A stretch of DNA of 64,000 nucleotides from Fodinisporobacter ferrooxydans (GTDB lineage Bacteria; Bacillota; Bacilli; Tumebacillales; MYW30-H2): assembly GCF_022818495.1 (NCBI RefSeq), contig NZ_CP089291.1:310001-374000 (forward strand), in the 5' to 3' direction. This document shows positions 24,862-33,881 of the stretch, piece after piece (the first letter of the stretch is position 1; each line of letters opens with the position of its first letter). The position numbers and the translations under genes were made by a program. Under the pieces are notes generated by a model. It was not told the DNA's origin. It saw nothing but the letters and a program-made list of their open reading frames with translations, and searched no databases.

Positions 24862-27750
24862 TCAAACTTCTTGTTTCATTAGATGTGCTGCCAAAGCGGC
24901 CCGGTGACGAACGTCCAGTTTCCGAAAGATGTTGCGCAAATGGTGATCCACGGTGCGAGGAGAAACGTATAGCTTGGCTGCTACTTCTTTGTCGGTCAGT
25001 CCTTCCGCAACCAACCGAGCCACCTCCCACTCACGTTTCGTGAGGACATCAGAAACGGCTCGGCTTGTGCTTGCAATTACCGCCTTGGCAGCAGCGTGGA
25101 CTCCATCCAATAAACGCTCCGTCTCTGCCTGCTCTCTTGCACCCAAACGGGTAAACACATCCAATGCCGTTTGCAGGCTCTTGACCACAGCGCCGCGTCG
25201 TGCAGCTACCTCTGAGTGATCCGTTATTTCCGCAGTGGTCTCGAACATTCTCCATACACGTCCGGTTGATAAATGGCAGAGTGCCGTTTCATAAGGCAAT
25301 CGGCATGTTTCCGCAAGGGCAGCGGAATCTTCTAGCAACTTAAATGCCTCAGTGTATTGGCTATGCTCACCCTGTAGTTCTCCGAATCGGCGGCGGGCCT
25401 TGATGACGAACCATGGAATCGGTACGGACTCTGCCCAAGTCAAGGCTCGTTCGCAAGCCTCTATCGCCCTTGTCTGGTCTTCAGTCTGACGGTAATAATC
25501 GCTCCAGGCAATATCAAGAAGTGGGCGATGGAGTTTTGACACTTGACTGAGGGGATGTACGTCAGCCGCATCCAGCCATGCTTTGGCCAATTCCACTTCA
25601 TTCCGAAGCAGATGGGCCTGTGCGCGAATCGCATGTACCCAGATAAAAACGGTTGTGGAAGGCGATGGCGGGTCGGCCGGACGAAATGGCGCCAATTTAG
25701 ACAACACGGCATCCAAATGTTCATTATCTCCAGTTTCCACCAGCATAACTGCAGCAAACCAGGTAATGAGGGGATCCGGTTCCGATTCCGCCAAGACGTA
25801 TTCCGACAGGTGTTTATGCCCCTCTGCCCAATTGCCTCTCGTATAATGATAAAATCCAGAGGCGGAATAGTCTTTAGGCATGAAGCCAAGTCCATTTTTC
25901 CCGTTAATTTCGTTTTCCAGAAGCAGCAGCTCTTGAATAACAGCATCCACTTTATCCGGTTGGTCGGTTTTGCTCAGGTATGTATGGTACAGATAATTGG
26001 CAAACAAGATGGTAGCGGACCAGTCATCATGTTGTTGGTATGCCGCCTTACTCAGTTCACGCGCGGTGGCAATGGTTTCATCAAGTCTGCCCAAGAACGC
26101 GGAGAGCCTCGTTTTCATACGCAGCACTTGCGGATGGTGCGTACCAACCCTCGTCTGTAAATCGTTAAGCAATTGCTCAGCCTCTTCCAATCGTCCGTGC
26201 GTATATAGAAAACTCCAGTACACCGTCACGATCCTCGGATATTCGCAGTGACCGCGAAAGAATAGCTGTTCAAGCTTGATGTATCGTTCGTTGGTCAGCA
26301 GTTGCTCCTGTAAGGTCAAAAGTGCTGCAATATCATCAAGCACTACTCTATCTCCACGGAAATAAGCGCGTTCATACAAGAGATGGCGAACCCATGCCTC
26401 TACCGGCAAGTCTTCACTTTGCCGCCCCGCGTCAAGCGCGGTTTCAAAATATCGGACTGCATCGGTTCCGTTCCGTCGTTGCATGCAAAAACCAAGCTTG
26501 AGGAGAATCTCTGCATGCATGGGGCCCCCTTTAGGTGTTGACTCAAGTGCTTGCCGATAACGTTCTTCGGCGTCCAGGATCGCGCCGATGTGAAGCGCTT
26601 GGTCCCCAGCAATGACGAGAAACTGGACGGACCGCGGATCATTGGCGCGCCGATAGTGAAATGCGATCGCGTCGATGGCATCGGGTGAGGTTCTTTCCAA
26701 AACCTCGGCAATCGTTTGGTGACACCGCACCAGTTGTATACCAAGCATCCGGTCCATCAAATGGCTTCTGACAATCGCGTGTCGGAATTGAAACATATCC
26801 GGTTGGTCGTCCATGTTTCGGATGATTCCCAACCGTTTGGCATCGCCAAGCGCAGCAGTTACCGCTTCCTGTGTGCTGATGGAAATGTCCGCAAGCAGAC
26901 GATAACTAAACAATTCTCCAATTTGGGCGGCTTCTTCCAATATAGGTACATATGTTGGGGCCAGGAGATTGAGTTTGCTGTCAATGGCTTGTTGGACCGT
27001 TTCTGACAAAGGAACTGTCACATGCTGGCCACCTTTGAATTGCTCTAAGATTTCTGCCACAAACAGTGGGAAACCATGTGTCAACCGATAGACTTCATTG
27101 GCCAAACGAGAGGGGCTGTCAAGGTGGGGGATCGTTACCCTTGTTAGCTCCTCCACCTCCGCGCGGTTTAACTCTTGAAGCAAGATGCGTTGGCTGCCGG
27201 TCCGCAGCATATCGGAGAAATAGCGATGCATCTCTGTGGAGCGGTGTAAGTCTTCGGATCGATACACCCCAATCACGAGCAGCGGCACTCCATGAAGCCG
27301 ACCGGATAGGTGTCGAAGTAAATCCATGGACGCACGGTCTGACCACTGCAAATCATCGATGATGATAACAAGCGGTCCTTCCGCGTTTTGGAGCCAGCGA
27401 ATCAATGACAGCGCAACTTCGAACGAATCCGCCAAAGCCGGAGCGCTGCCGAATGGTGCCGGTAACAGGGATGGATCCCACCGCCCGCCGCGCATCTGTA
27501 GATTTAAAAACGCTTCCCGCCATGGTCCGTATGGTATCGTCTCACCAGGTCCAAGGCACCGACAAGGGATGCTGGACAACGATGTTTCCGCGCAGGACTG
27601 CAGTACGTGGTTTACAAGCGTAGTTTTGCCAATCCCAGCCTCGCCCCCAACCAGGATGGTGCCACCCTCTCCATTAGCCACGCGTGCCACAGCCTTCGCG
27701 ATGACCTGAACCTCGGACAATCTTCCTACCATTCTTTGTGTGCCTGTCAT
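24862..27750 (-). CDS. Large LuxR-family (MalT/LAL-type) ATPase regulator
   Basis: About 962 residues from ATG 27750, preceded by AGGAGG; the longer open frame has no ribosome-binding site. Residues 20-200 are an AAA_16 ATPase with Walker A VGGEAGIGKTT and Walker B PLVIIIDDLQWSD. The middle (about 370-860) is TPR-like helical repeats. The C-terminus is a LuxR HTH: LTKREWEVARLVAEGLTDKEVAAKLYVSPRTVDHHLRNIF. Such LAL regulators sense a ligand and activate nearby operons. Divergent orientation to the hydrolase at 27953 and proximity to the one at 24070 suggest both are targets; the ligand is unknown. Confidence 0.88.
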   Translation of the reverse strand: MTGTQRMVGRLSEVQVIAKAVARVANGEGGTILVGGEAGIGKTTLVNHVLQSCAETSLSSIPCRCLGPGETIPYGPWREAFLNLQMRGGRWDPSLLPAPFGSAPALADSFEVALSLIRWLQNAEGPLVIIIDDLQWSDRASMDLLRHLSGRLHGVPLLVIGVYRSEDLHRSTEMHRYFSDMLRTGSQRILLQELNRAEVEELTRVTIPHLDSPSRLANEVYRLTHGFPLFVAEILEQFKGGQHVTVPLSETVQQAIDSKLNLLAPTYVPILEEAAQIGELFSYRLLADISISTQEAVTAALGDAKRLGIIRNMDDQPDMFQFRHAIVRSHLMDRMLGIQLVRCHQTIAEVLERTSPDAIDAIAFHYRRANDPRSVQFLVIAGDQALHIGAILDAEERYRQALESTPKGGPMHAEILLKLGFCMQRRNGTDAVRYFETALDAGRQSEDLPVEAWVRHLLYERAYFRGDRVVLDDIAALLTLQEQLLTNERYIKLEQLFFRGHCEYPRIVTVYWSFLYTHGRLEEAEQLLNDLQTRVGTHHPQVLRMKTRLSAFLGRLDETIATARELSKAAYQQHDDWSATILFANYLYHTYLSKTDQPDKVDAVIQELLLLENEINGKNGLGFMPKDYSASGFYHYTRGNWAEGHKHLSEYVLAESEPDPLITWFAAVMLVETGDNEHLDAVLSKLAPFRPADPPSPSTTVFIWVHAIRAQAHLLRNEVELAKAWLDAADVHPLSQVSKLHRPLLDIAWSDYYRQTEDQTRAIEACERALTWAESVPIPWFVIKARRRFGELQGEHSQYTEAFKLLEDSAALAETCRLPYETALCHLSTGRVWRMFETTAEITDHSEVAARRGAVVKSLQTALDVFTRLGAREQAETERLLDGVHAAAKAVIASTSRAVSDVLTKREWEVARLVAEGLTDKEVAAKLYVSPRTVDHHLRNIFRKLDVRHRAALAAHLMKQEV

Positions 27751-27952
27751 GAAGTGCAAGCCTCCTACAATAGACAATTCATGTCGACGTGCGTCTGCCC
27801 GGAAAACCAAACAGCGCGCCAACTGCCTATGATTCTTCTAAAATAGGGAAATTTCCCGATGTCGAAATATGGCCTCTTTATTATAGTAGATTAACGATAG
27901 CCGTAAAAGATTTGGTGATATGAGAGTGCATAAAAGATGCAGGTGTTATCCA

Positions 27953-28801
27953 ATGATTGACGGATGTATAAAACTCAGCGATGGAAGGACATTGGGATTC
28001 GCGGAATTCGGGCAAATGGATGGACACCCCATATTTGTGTTCCATGGGACGCCTGGATTACGGTTTCATTTATTCTCACACCTGGCTACCAAAATCACGC
28101 AAGGGAACATTCGAGTGATCGCACCCGAGCGTCCGGGATACGGCTTGTCCGATCCGAAACCGGATCGGACAATTCTGGATTGGGCTGGCGACGTTCAGCA
28201 GCTGGCTAATCATCTCAGAATTGAGCGGTTTTCACTCGTTGGCATTTCCGGCGGAGACCCTCACGCGATTGCCTGTACATATGCAATGCCGCATCGAGTA
28301 ATCAAAGCGGCTGTCATTTGTGGGATCGGCCCCCTGAATGTGCCGGGGGCTCTGGACACCGTCTCCGAAGAGATCCAAATGTGTGTGGGGGGTGGTGAAT
28401 TGCTGGCTGCATTTACAAATCAGTTAGTCGGTATGGTACGGTCTGATCCAGACGCATTCGTGACATATTTTCTGGGATGTCTTCCCGAGTCTGATCGGAA
28501 TATGATCACTAAAGACATGATTCCCATATTTCGGGATTTTGCCATTGAGGCCGCGCGGAGAACGGACGGCATAATAGATGATTGTCAAATTTTAACAAAA
28601 CCATGAGAGGATTCCGTTTGATAAAATTCAAGTTCCTATTCGGTTTTGGCACAGCGACTGTGACGAAAGCGTGCCGCTTTTCCATGCGCAATATTTGAAA
28701 GGACGTATTCCGAATGCGATACTCCATAAGGTACCCGGAGTCGTGCATAACGGCACGCCGCTTTTTTCCTGTGAGTCAGTCCTGCGCTTTTTAACCAATT
28801 A
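27953..28801 (+). pseudogene. Alpha/beta hydrolase, frameshifted near the C-terminus
   Basis: From ATG 27953 the protein reads LSDGRTLGFAEFGQMDG, FVFHGTPGLRF (oxyanion loop), ERPGYGLSDP and the nucleophile elbow GISGGDP. It ends at TGA 28604-28606 after ILTKP. Continuing in another frame, IPFDKIQVPIRFWHSDCDESVPLFHAQYL carries the expected acid residue, and VPGVVHNGTPLF the expected His. One extra base near 28606-28612 explains this. The family is usually about 280 residues, and the encoded 217-residue product lacks two triad residues, so it should be inactive. An upstream in-frame ATG at 27920 has no clear ribosome site. Confidence 0.8.
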
Positions 28802-28813
28802 ATAAAAAAACTA

Positions 28814-30179
28814 GTGTAAAATGGCTGAATTATCCAATGACTATGAATCTATGATATACTGTGAAGCAAAAGATTCATAGAATGGGACGGATATATTTTG
28901 CATAAACAAACCGCAATTAAAATCGTACTGAGCGAACGGCAACGAAAAGTGCTGGAGAAGATGGCCAAAGGAACCCACACACCGCTGCATTTCATCGAGC
29001 GAGCCAAGATCATTTTACTTTCGGCACAAGAGGTCAACAATTGCGAACTGGCTCGACGTCTCAGCCTCAGTGTCGATACCGTAAAGCGGTGGAGGAAGCG
29101 CTGGTCAACTTTTGCGGTGGAACTGGAACAAGTCGAAACCCATCGCCCTCATGCGCTGAAAGCGAAAATTGAAGCGGCCTTAACCGACGAACAACGATCG
29201 GGTAGACCGTCTGCGTTTACAGCCGAGGAAGTCGCCCATATCCTGACCTTAGCCTGCCAGACACCCGAAAGCTTGGAACTGCCGTTTAGTCATTGGACAC
29301 CCGGATTGCTTGCCCGCGAAGCGGTAAAACGTGGCATCGTTTCCTCGATTTCGACGCGTCAGGTCGGGCGTTTTTTAAAACGAAGCGGACTTGAAACCCC
29401 ATCAAGTGAAAGGATGGCTCAATCCGAAGATCGATGATCCCGAGTTGTACCATCAACAAGTGAAACAGGTGTGTGACGCTTATCATGAGGCATCGGAACT
29501 CGCTGAACAAGGAGTACACGTTTTATGCACGGATGAAAAAACGGGTATTCAGGCGTTAGAACGCGCACAGGCCACGAAACCGATGAAACCGGGGCAAGTG
29601 GAGCGCGTCGAGCAGGAATACATCCGGCATGGCACGACCAGTCTTACCGCTTCACGCGATGTCGTCACGGGCCAGTTGATCGCTCCGATGATTCAGGCGA
29701 CACGTAATGAAGCCGACTTTGTGGAGCATATCCGCCAAGTGGTCCGCCATGATCCAACAGCACCTTACCTGCTCGTGATGGATCAATTGAACACGCATAA
29801 GTCCGAGTCTCTGGTTCGTTTCGTAGCTGCGGAGTGCGGCATACCGGAAGAAGCACTTGGTGAAAAGGGCAAGTCCGGCGTTCTGAAAACGATGGAATCC
29901 CGCGCCGCGTTTCTTACCGATCCTAGCCATCGTATTCGCGTGATCTACACGCCTAAACATTCTTCTTGGCTCAACCAAATTGAATGTTGGTTTAGCATAC
30001 TCTCACGCCGTCTTCTGAATAAACGCGCCAGCTTTGTGTCAGTCGAAGATTTAGAGCAGCGTATTGCCGCATTTATTGATTACTATAACGAACATTTGGC
30101 CAAACCCTTTCGTTGGACTTATGCTGGTAAGCTTCTGAAAATGTAATTATTATAACGCGTTACTTACGCCATTACGCAC
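28814..30179 (+). mobile_element. IS630-family insertion sequence
   Basis: 1,366 bp between TA dinucleotides (28812-28813 and 30180-30181), as expected for IS630/Tc1 elements. Ends are GTGTAAAATGGC and, on the other strand, GTGCGTAATGGC. It encodes a transposase in two frames. It inserted about a dozen bases behind the broken hydrolase gene. Confidence 0.82.
28898..30146 (+). pseudogene. IS630 transposase in two frames
   Basis: Frame one (28898-29437) gives the helix-turn-helix half: ERAKIILLSAQEVNNCELARRLSLSVDTVKRWRKRW and the second HTH up to VGRFLK. Frame two (to 30146) gives the DDE half: GVHVLCTDEKTGIQAL (Asp), YLLVMDQLNTHKS (Asp) and YTPKHSSWLNQIECWFSILSRR (Glu). The shift is +1 close to TTTTTTAAAAC at 29370-29380; dropping the C after AAA restores FLK-EADLKPHQVKGWLN. 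It may be a programmed frameshift at the run or a simple mutation. Joined length is about 410 residues. All catalytic residues are present. Confidence 0.75.
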
Positions 30180-30181
30180 TA

Positions 30182-30387
30182 GGATTCATGAAAGCAATAT
30201 AAATCTAACTTGAAAATAAGATAAGAAAAACGGAGAAATCCTCACGCACAGCAAAGTAACGACTGTGATTGAAAAGCCAATTCCACTATTGGTTCGTTTT
30301 CCTTTTGCATCGCACACAATAAAGAAACGCCGACACTTGTTCATCGACGTTTAAAAAAGGAAATACAGATCCTTTTTTGACTAAGAA
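30182..30387. other. Intergenic region
   Basis: No gene or clear signal seen, apart from a possible weak terminator around 30328-30378 (GCCGACACTTG...) for converging transcripts. Confidence 0.3.
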
Positions 30388-30552
30388 TTAAATTTCGAAC
30401 AATTCCCATTCCTCAAGCATTTCGGTTTGACAATTTGGGCAATGATCCGGATGATCCGTTCGCTTTTTCCATATCCAATTTTCTTCAAACAAGCATCCTG
30501 AGGGTAACATTTCCCACTCCTTGCTACATGTGGTGCAAATATATTCTTCCAT
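30388..30552 (-). CDS. Small zinc-ribbon protein (54 residues)
   Basis: Below common length cut-offs. ATG 30552 follows GGGAGGTG at nine bases. The product begins MEEYICTTCSKEWEML and ends with DHPDHCPNCQTEMLEEWELFEI. The two CxxC pairs (Cys6/9 and Cys38/41) form a rubredoxin-like zinc ribbon. It is acidic and probably cytosolic. Function is unknown; such mini-ribbons often regulate or chaperone. It is a single gene with a good ribosome site. Confidence 0.72.
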   Translation of the reverse strand: MEEYICTTCSKEWEMLPSGCLFEENWIWKKRTDHPDHCPNCQTEMLEEWELFEI

Positions 30553-30767
30553 GTTTTTGCCACCTCCCTTGTGTGACTTTAGGTTAGCCGGAAAAAGTGA
30601 AGGGACGATGTAGTACTTATGAGAAAGTTATGAAGACAATAATGGGTGAGGCCAAATTGCCTTCTTTTTTTACTTTACAGCCAATTCAATTGATCAACAG
30701 GTAAGAGAAGTACGTCATCGTATGGTTCAACCACCCATGCCACTTAATTGCTTCCGCAAATACGGGA

Positions 30768-31240
30768 TTAAATTGCCGAAAAAATGTCGTCGGAAATCTC
30801 GAGTTTACGATTGGCTTCCTGATACAAATCTTTGACATGTGAGCGGTCAACGGATTTTTCTGTTTTCAAATCGTACGCGGTGCCATGATCAAATGTGCCG
30901 TCTTTGGTAATGAAAAAATACTTGCCGTTCGTAAAGGAATGGCCGCGAAACAAGACCAATTGATTGCTGGCGAGCGTCACATCCGCTCCCATCATCGGAT
31001 ATGCGCTCGTATCAATTCCCAGCAAGTGCAGCAGTATTGAAGTCAAGTCGAGCCGCCCGGCCCCGCTTGTGTATAAACGCCGCGATTTTTCCTATGCGAC
31101 AAACGGATGATAAGCGGTGTCTTCATCTGCTTGTACCAGTCGAGGTCGTCGTTTGGCGACCCGATTCATAAATTTGTCGTAATCCGGATCGTTTTCGGAA
31201 ATGCCGTTATCGTGAGCGTCATATAGGGATGCGACCAAGT
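30768..31240 (-). pseudogene. Lipoteichoic acid synthase-like sulfatase, decayed C-terminal part
   Basis: Pieces in different frames match the LtaS catalytic C-terminus. They read YDAHDNGISENDPDYDKFMNRV, then LDWYKQMKTPLIIRLSHRKNRG in another frame, then LTSILLHLLGIDTSAYPMMGAD...LVLFRGHSFTNGKYFFITKDGT. At least two frameshifts are needed and the N-terminal membrane and catalytic parts are missing. It is a dead remnant. LtaS polymerises glycerol phosphate for lipoteichoic acid. Confidence 0.8.
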
Positions 31241-31515
31241 TGTTCAACAAAAAGATTTTACCATTTTACCTATAAAAAACTGAAGCCGAAACTCTTTAAC
31301 GTACGTTTTCCGTATTTTGTTGATGTGATCCCCTATGTGATTACCGCATCATTTTCGACATCCCACAATACATGTTTGTAATTCTATAATTCTTGGAAAT
31401 ATTGGTTCATAATTTTTCAATGCACGCATTGAAATACGATACGATGGTATAGTAATATAAGTCTGTGAAGCTTATCTACTATTTTTCTTAAAATTAGCTA
31501 ATGCAATTGCCTACT

Positions 31516-32295
31516 TTAATATTCAATAGTGATAATTGGTGTTCCGATAACCAAACGAGTATTTTTCTGCAAATTGTTATAGTGGAGCGCAATTTGTACA
31601 TTCATCTTTTTTTCATTTGTATATAAATACGAATGAATGTAAGGTGTGAATCCAGTTATACTGGTTTCTAGATTTGAATAAAGGCCTTCTATCGTATTTG
31701 CACCGACAGAACGAAACATCGTTTGAATTTTTTCCTTTGCTGCATTTCCTTCGATCTTTCCAGGAACCGAACCGACCAAATTTACGTTAAGTTGCGGTTG
31801 TATTTTGTTTGCTATCAAAACTTGTTCCAGACGTTTTTTAAGGATTGCCAGTTGGTTCAAGTTGTTTGTATCTTTTCGCAAACTTAAACTTAAATATGTC
31901 TCTGTCGGAATTCCGGAATGATGAATGCTGGTGACGGTGATTTGTACGTTGGTTCCGGGGTCGAGCTGACCCTGTATTGTGAATGACCGATGCAATTCTG
32001 TAAAATCAGAGAATCGTTTTGGATTTTGCAGGGATAAACTGGTTGCCACTTTATTTGTCAGTTGCGAAACTTCAGAAGACGAAATCCAAGCATGATTCAA
32101 AATTGACCATTGATGCAGTTGAATTTGCTCTAAGTTTGCTTGGGAAGTTTGAAAGGTCTGTTTGTAAACATCAAAGGATTCTGCAACTGCCTTTGTATTT
32201 TTCAAATTGTATATTTGAAACAAAATCATGCTTATACCCAGAAAGATTGCAAATAGGCGTGTTTTTTTTATAAACGATACTTGATTGAATTTCAT
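31516..32295 (-). CDS. YwmB-like exported protein
   Basis: A 259-residue protein with an N-terminal signal/anchor (RLFAIFLGISMILFQIYN). The rest is a mixed alpha/beta domain matching the YwmB (TATA-box-binding-fold) family in layout, with FTIQGQLDPGTNVQITVTS, YLSLSLRK, LNVNLVGSVPGKIEGNAA and a beta-rich C-terminus. YwmB is found in spore-formers near cell-wall genes; its function is not known. Start ATG follows AAAAAGGGGA. The gene stands alone here between a pseudogene and a divergent Fe-S protein gene. Confidence 0.7.
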   Translation of the reverse strand: MKFNQVSFIKKTRLFAIFLGISMILFQIYNLKNTKAVAESFDVYKQTFQTSQANLEQIQLHQWSILNHAWISSSEVSQLTNKVATSLSLQNPKRFSDFTELHRSFTIQGQLDPGTNVQITVTSIHHSGIPTETYLSLSLRKDTNNLNQLAILKKRLEQVLIANKIQPQLNVNLVGSVPGKIEGNAAKEKIQTMFRSVGANTIEGLYSNLETSITGFTPYIHSYLYTNEKKMNVQIALHYNNLQKNTRLVIGTPIITIEY

Positions 32296-32455
32296 GGCTG
32301 ATTCCCCTTTTTCCTATACAAATACTATCAAAACCCTTGATAAAAAGTTTGTACTGAAAATGAATTGTTTATTCATAGATTTCTAGTTTGATAGAAAAAA
32401 TTTTCTTTAAATGAGAGAATCGGAAAAAACCTATGTATGGTAGGAGGAACGCACC

Positions 32456-33088
32456 ATGAAATTTGCTGTAAGTCCTGAAATTCAAGTTGGGGGACCAATG
32501 CTGACTGCACGTGATTTAGCAAAAATTTCGGAAATAGTTGGCGAAGAAGCAAAAATTGAGATAACAACTTTTCAACAGCTAATTGTTGAAATGAAAGATG
32601 ATGAGCAAGCGGAACATGCAAAGAGTGAATTGCTGGCATATGGGCTGAAAGTATATGAAGTTGGATTTGTAGTCAAAAATGTATCAGTTTGTAATTTTTG
32701 TAAAGGCGCTGAAGAAGAAGGATTAGATGTCGCCAAAAAACTAAATCACGCAATCGCTGGTTTAAAGGTTCCATTCCCTTTACGTGTAGGATATACTGGC
32801 TGTCCCAATGCGTGCGGTGAGCCTTTGGTTAAAGATATCGGAGTTATTAAACGGAAAGACAGATTCGAAGTATATATCGGCGGGGAAACAAAAACTACAC
32901 AAGCAGATGTCGGACAACTTCTCTTGCAGGATATTCCTGAACACGACCTAATTACCATTGTTTTAAAGGTAATCACACTGTATCAACTCCATGGGAAAAA
33001 GAGAGAACGATTTAGCCGATTTGTCCAGCGATATGGGTTTGATAGGTTAAAATCTGAGCAAGTTGATATTTTTTCTAATATATTATGA
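32456..33088 (+). CDS. Small nitrite/sulfite reductase-like siroheme/4Fe-4S protein
   Basis: A 210-residue protein with GGAGGAACGCACC before its ATG. Residues 1-65 match the ferredoxin-like half-domain of sulfite/nitrite reductases (LTARDLAKISEIV, IEITTFQQLIVEM). Cys residues follow in VCNFCKGAEEEGLDVAKKL, then GYTGCPNACGEPLVKDIGVI, the CxxxC of the siroheme/4Fe-4S site. Full reductases have two such repeats and over 500 residues. Single-repeat proteins of this size are known, but their substrate is often unassigned. The first pair is CxxC rather than Cx5C. Cytosolic; function uncertain. Confidence 0.72.
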   Translation: MKFAVSPEIQVGGPMLTARDLAKISEIVGEEAKIEITTFQQLIVEMKDDEQAEHAKSELLAYGLKVYEVGFVVKNVSVCNFCKGAEEEGLDVAKKLNHAIAGLKVPFPLRVGYTGCPNACGEPLVKDIGVIKRKDRFEVYIGGETKTTQADVGQLLLQDIPEHDLITIVLKVITLYQLHGKKRERFSRFVQRYGFDRLKSEQVDIFSNIL

Positions 33089-33110
33089 GGAGCCATGCAT
33101 GGATTGTTTT

Positions 33111-33719
33111 TGTCAACTGAAAATTCCACCACTGTCGCAGTTGAAAACTCCCCCACCTGAGAATAAAAAAATATACATATATGATATGTGTAAATTTGGT
33201 AATTGATGAAGGGAGCCCGAGGGCGACTGGAATCAATTACTAAATTTGCGCCAATGCGAAATTCCCCACAAAGGTTTTATGAGTCAGGAAGTTTTATTAA
33301 CGTTTTTTTATTGCTCCATCCACTCCTTTGTTTCCTTGAGTCGATATGAGTTACCATTCATATTAATAAGGTAGGATTTGTGCGTGAGTCTATCGACCAT
33401 TGCTGCTGTAAGTACTGGGTCGTGAAATATCTCACTCCATCTTTCAAAAGATAAATTGGTTGTAATAATAGTTGATTTTCTACCTGTTCTTAGAGATAAA
33501 TGGGTGAATAAGAGTTCAGAGCCTTCTTTATCGAAAGAGATATAGCCGAGCTCATCAGCTATCACCAGATCATATTTCGCAAACTTGTTTCCAAAAGAAC
33601 GTAGCGTCTGTTTAGATCGACTTTCTTTTAATTGAGTAATGAGCGAAGGGACGGAGGTAAATAAGACCTTATATTCCTCCATACAAGCTTTTATCCCAAG
33701 CCCAATCGAAATATGCGTT
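33111..33719 (-). mobile_element. IS21-family remnant A (right part, with istB 3' half)
   Basis: The outer end TGTCAACTGAAAATTCC at 33111 looks like an IS21 terminus. It is followed inward by the istB 3' half on the minus strand. istA and the istB 5' half are missing; the remnant stops at the RIT core site. Confidence 0.65.
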
Positions 33720-33724
33720 TTTCC
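33308..33724 (-). pseudogene. istB ATPase, C-terminal half (IS21 copy A)
   Basis: The minus-strand frame begins at Gly-Lys-Thr-His (GKTHISIGLG, the end of Walker A). It continues with FTSVPSLITQLKES, Walker B YDLVIADELGYISF, and RTGRKSTIITTNLSFERWSEIF...MVDRLTHKSYLINMNGNSYR, stop 33308. The front 100 residues, including the start of Walker A, are replaced by the RIT element. IstB is the DNA-bound ATPase that helps the IS21 transposase. Truncated and inactive. Confidence 0.85.
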
Positions 33725-33751
33725 ATTATGGTAATTTTTCCATAATGGAAA
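33720..33751. repeat. RIT left recombination core
   Basis: TTTCCATTATGG and CCATAATGGAAA, perfect 12-bp inverted arms, surround the 8-bp spacer TAATTTTT. The layout is that of a tyrosine-recombinase crossover site. Confidence 0.75.
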
Positions 33752-33881
33752 TTATCGAAAGTATTTAGTTATGGAAAGAACTGAGCGTATATCCCGTAAC
33801 ATCAATGATTATTCATTGATTTCTTTCCATAACACCTCAGAATAGATCATGAATTTAATCATGTCTATTGGAGGTAAGCCC

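Noticed and set aside
28604-28606. TGA in the second alpha/beta hydrolase as a recoded codon
   Set aside because: The downstream homology is in another frame, so an indel and not recoding explains it.
30381-30563. 60-codon frame overlapping the other mini zinc ribbon
   Set aside because: Same argument: the alternate frame has the ribosome-binding site and paired CxxC motifs.
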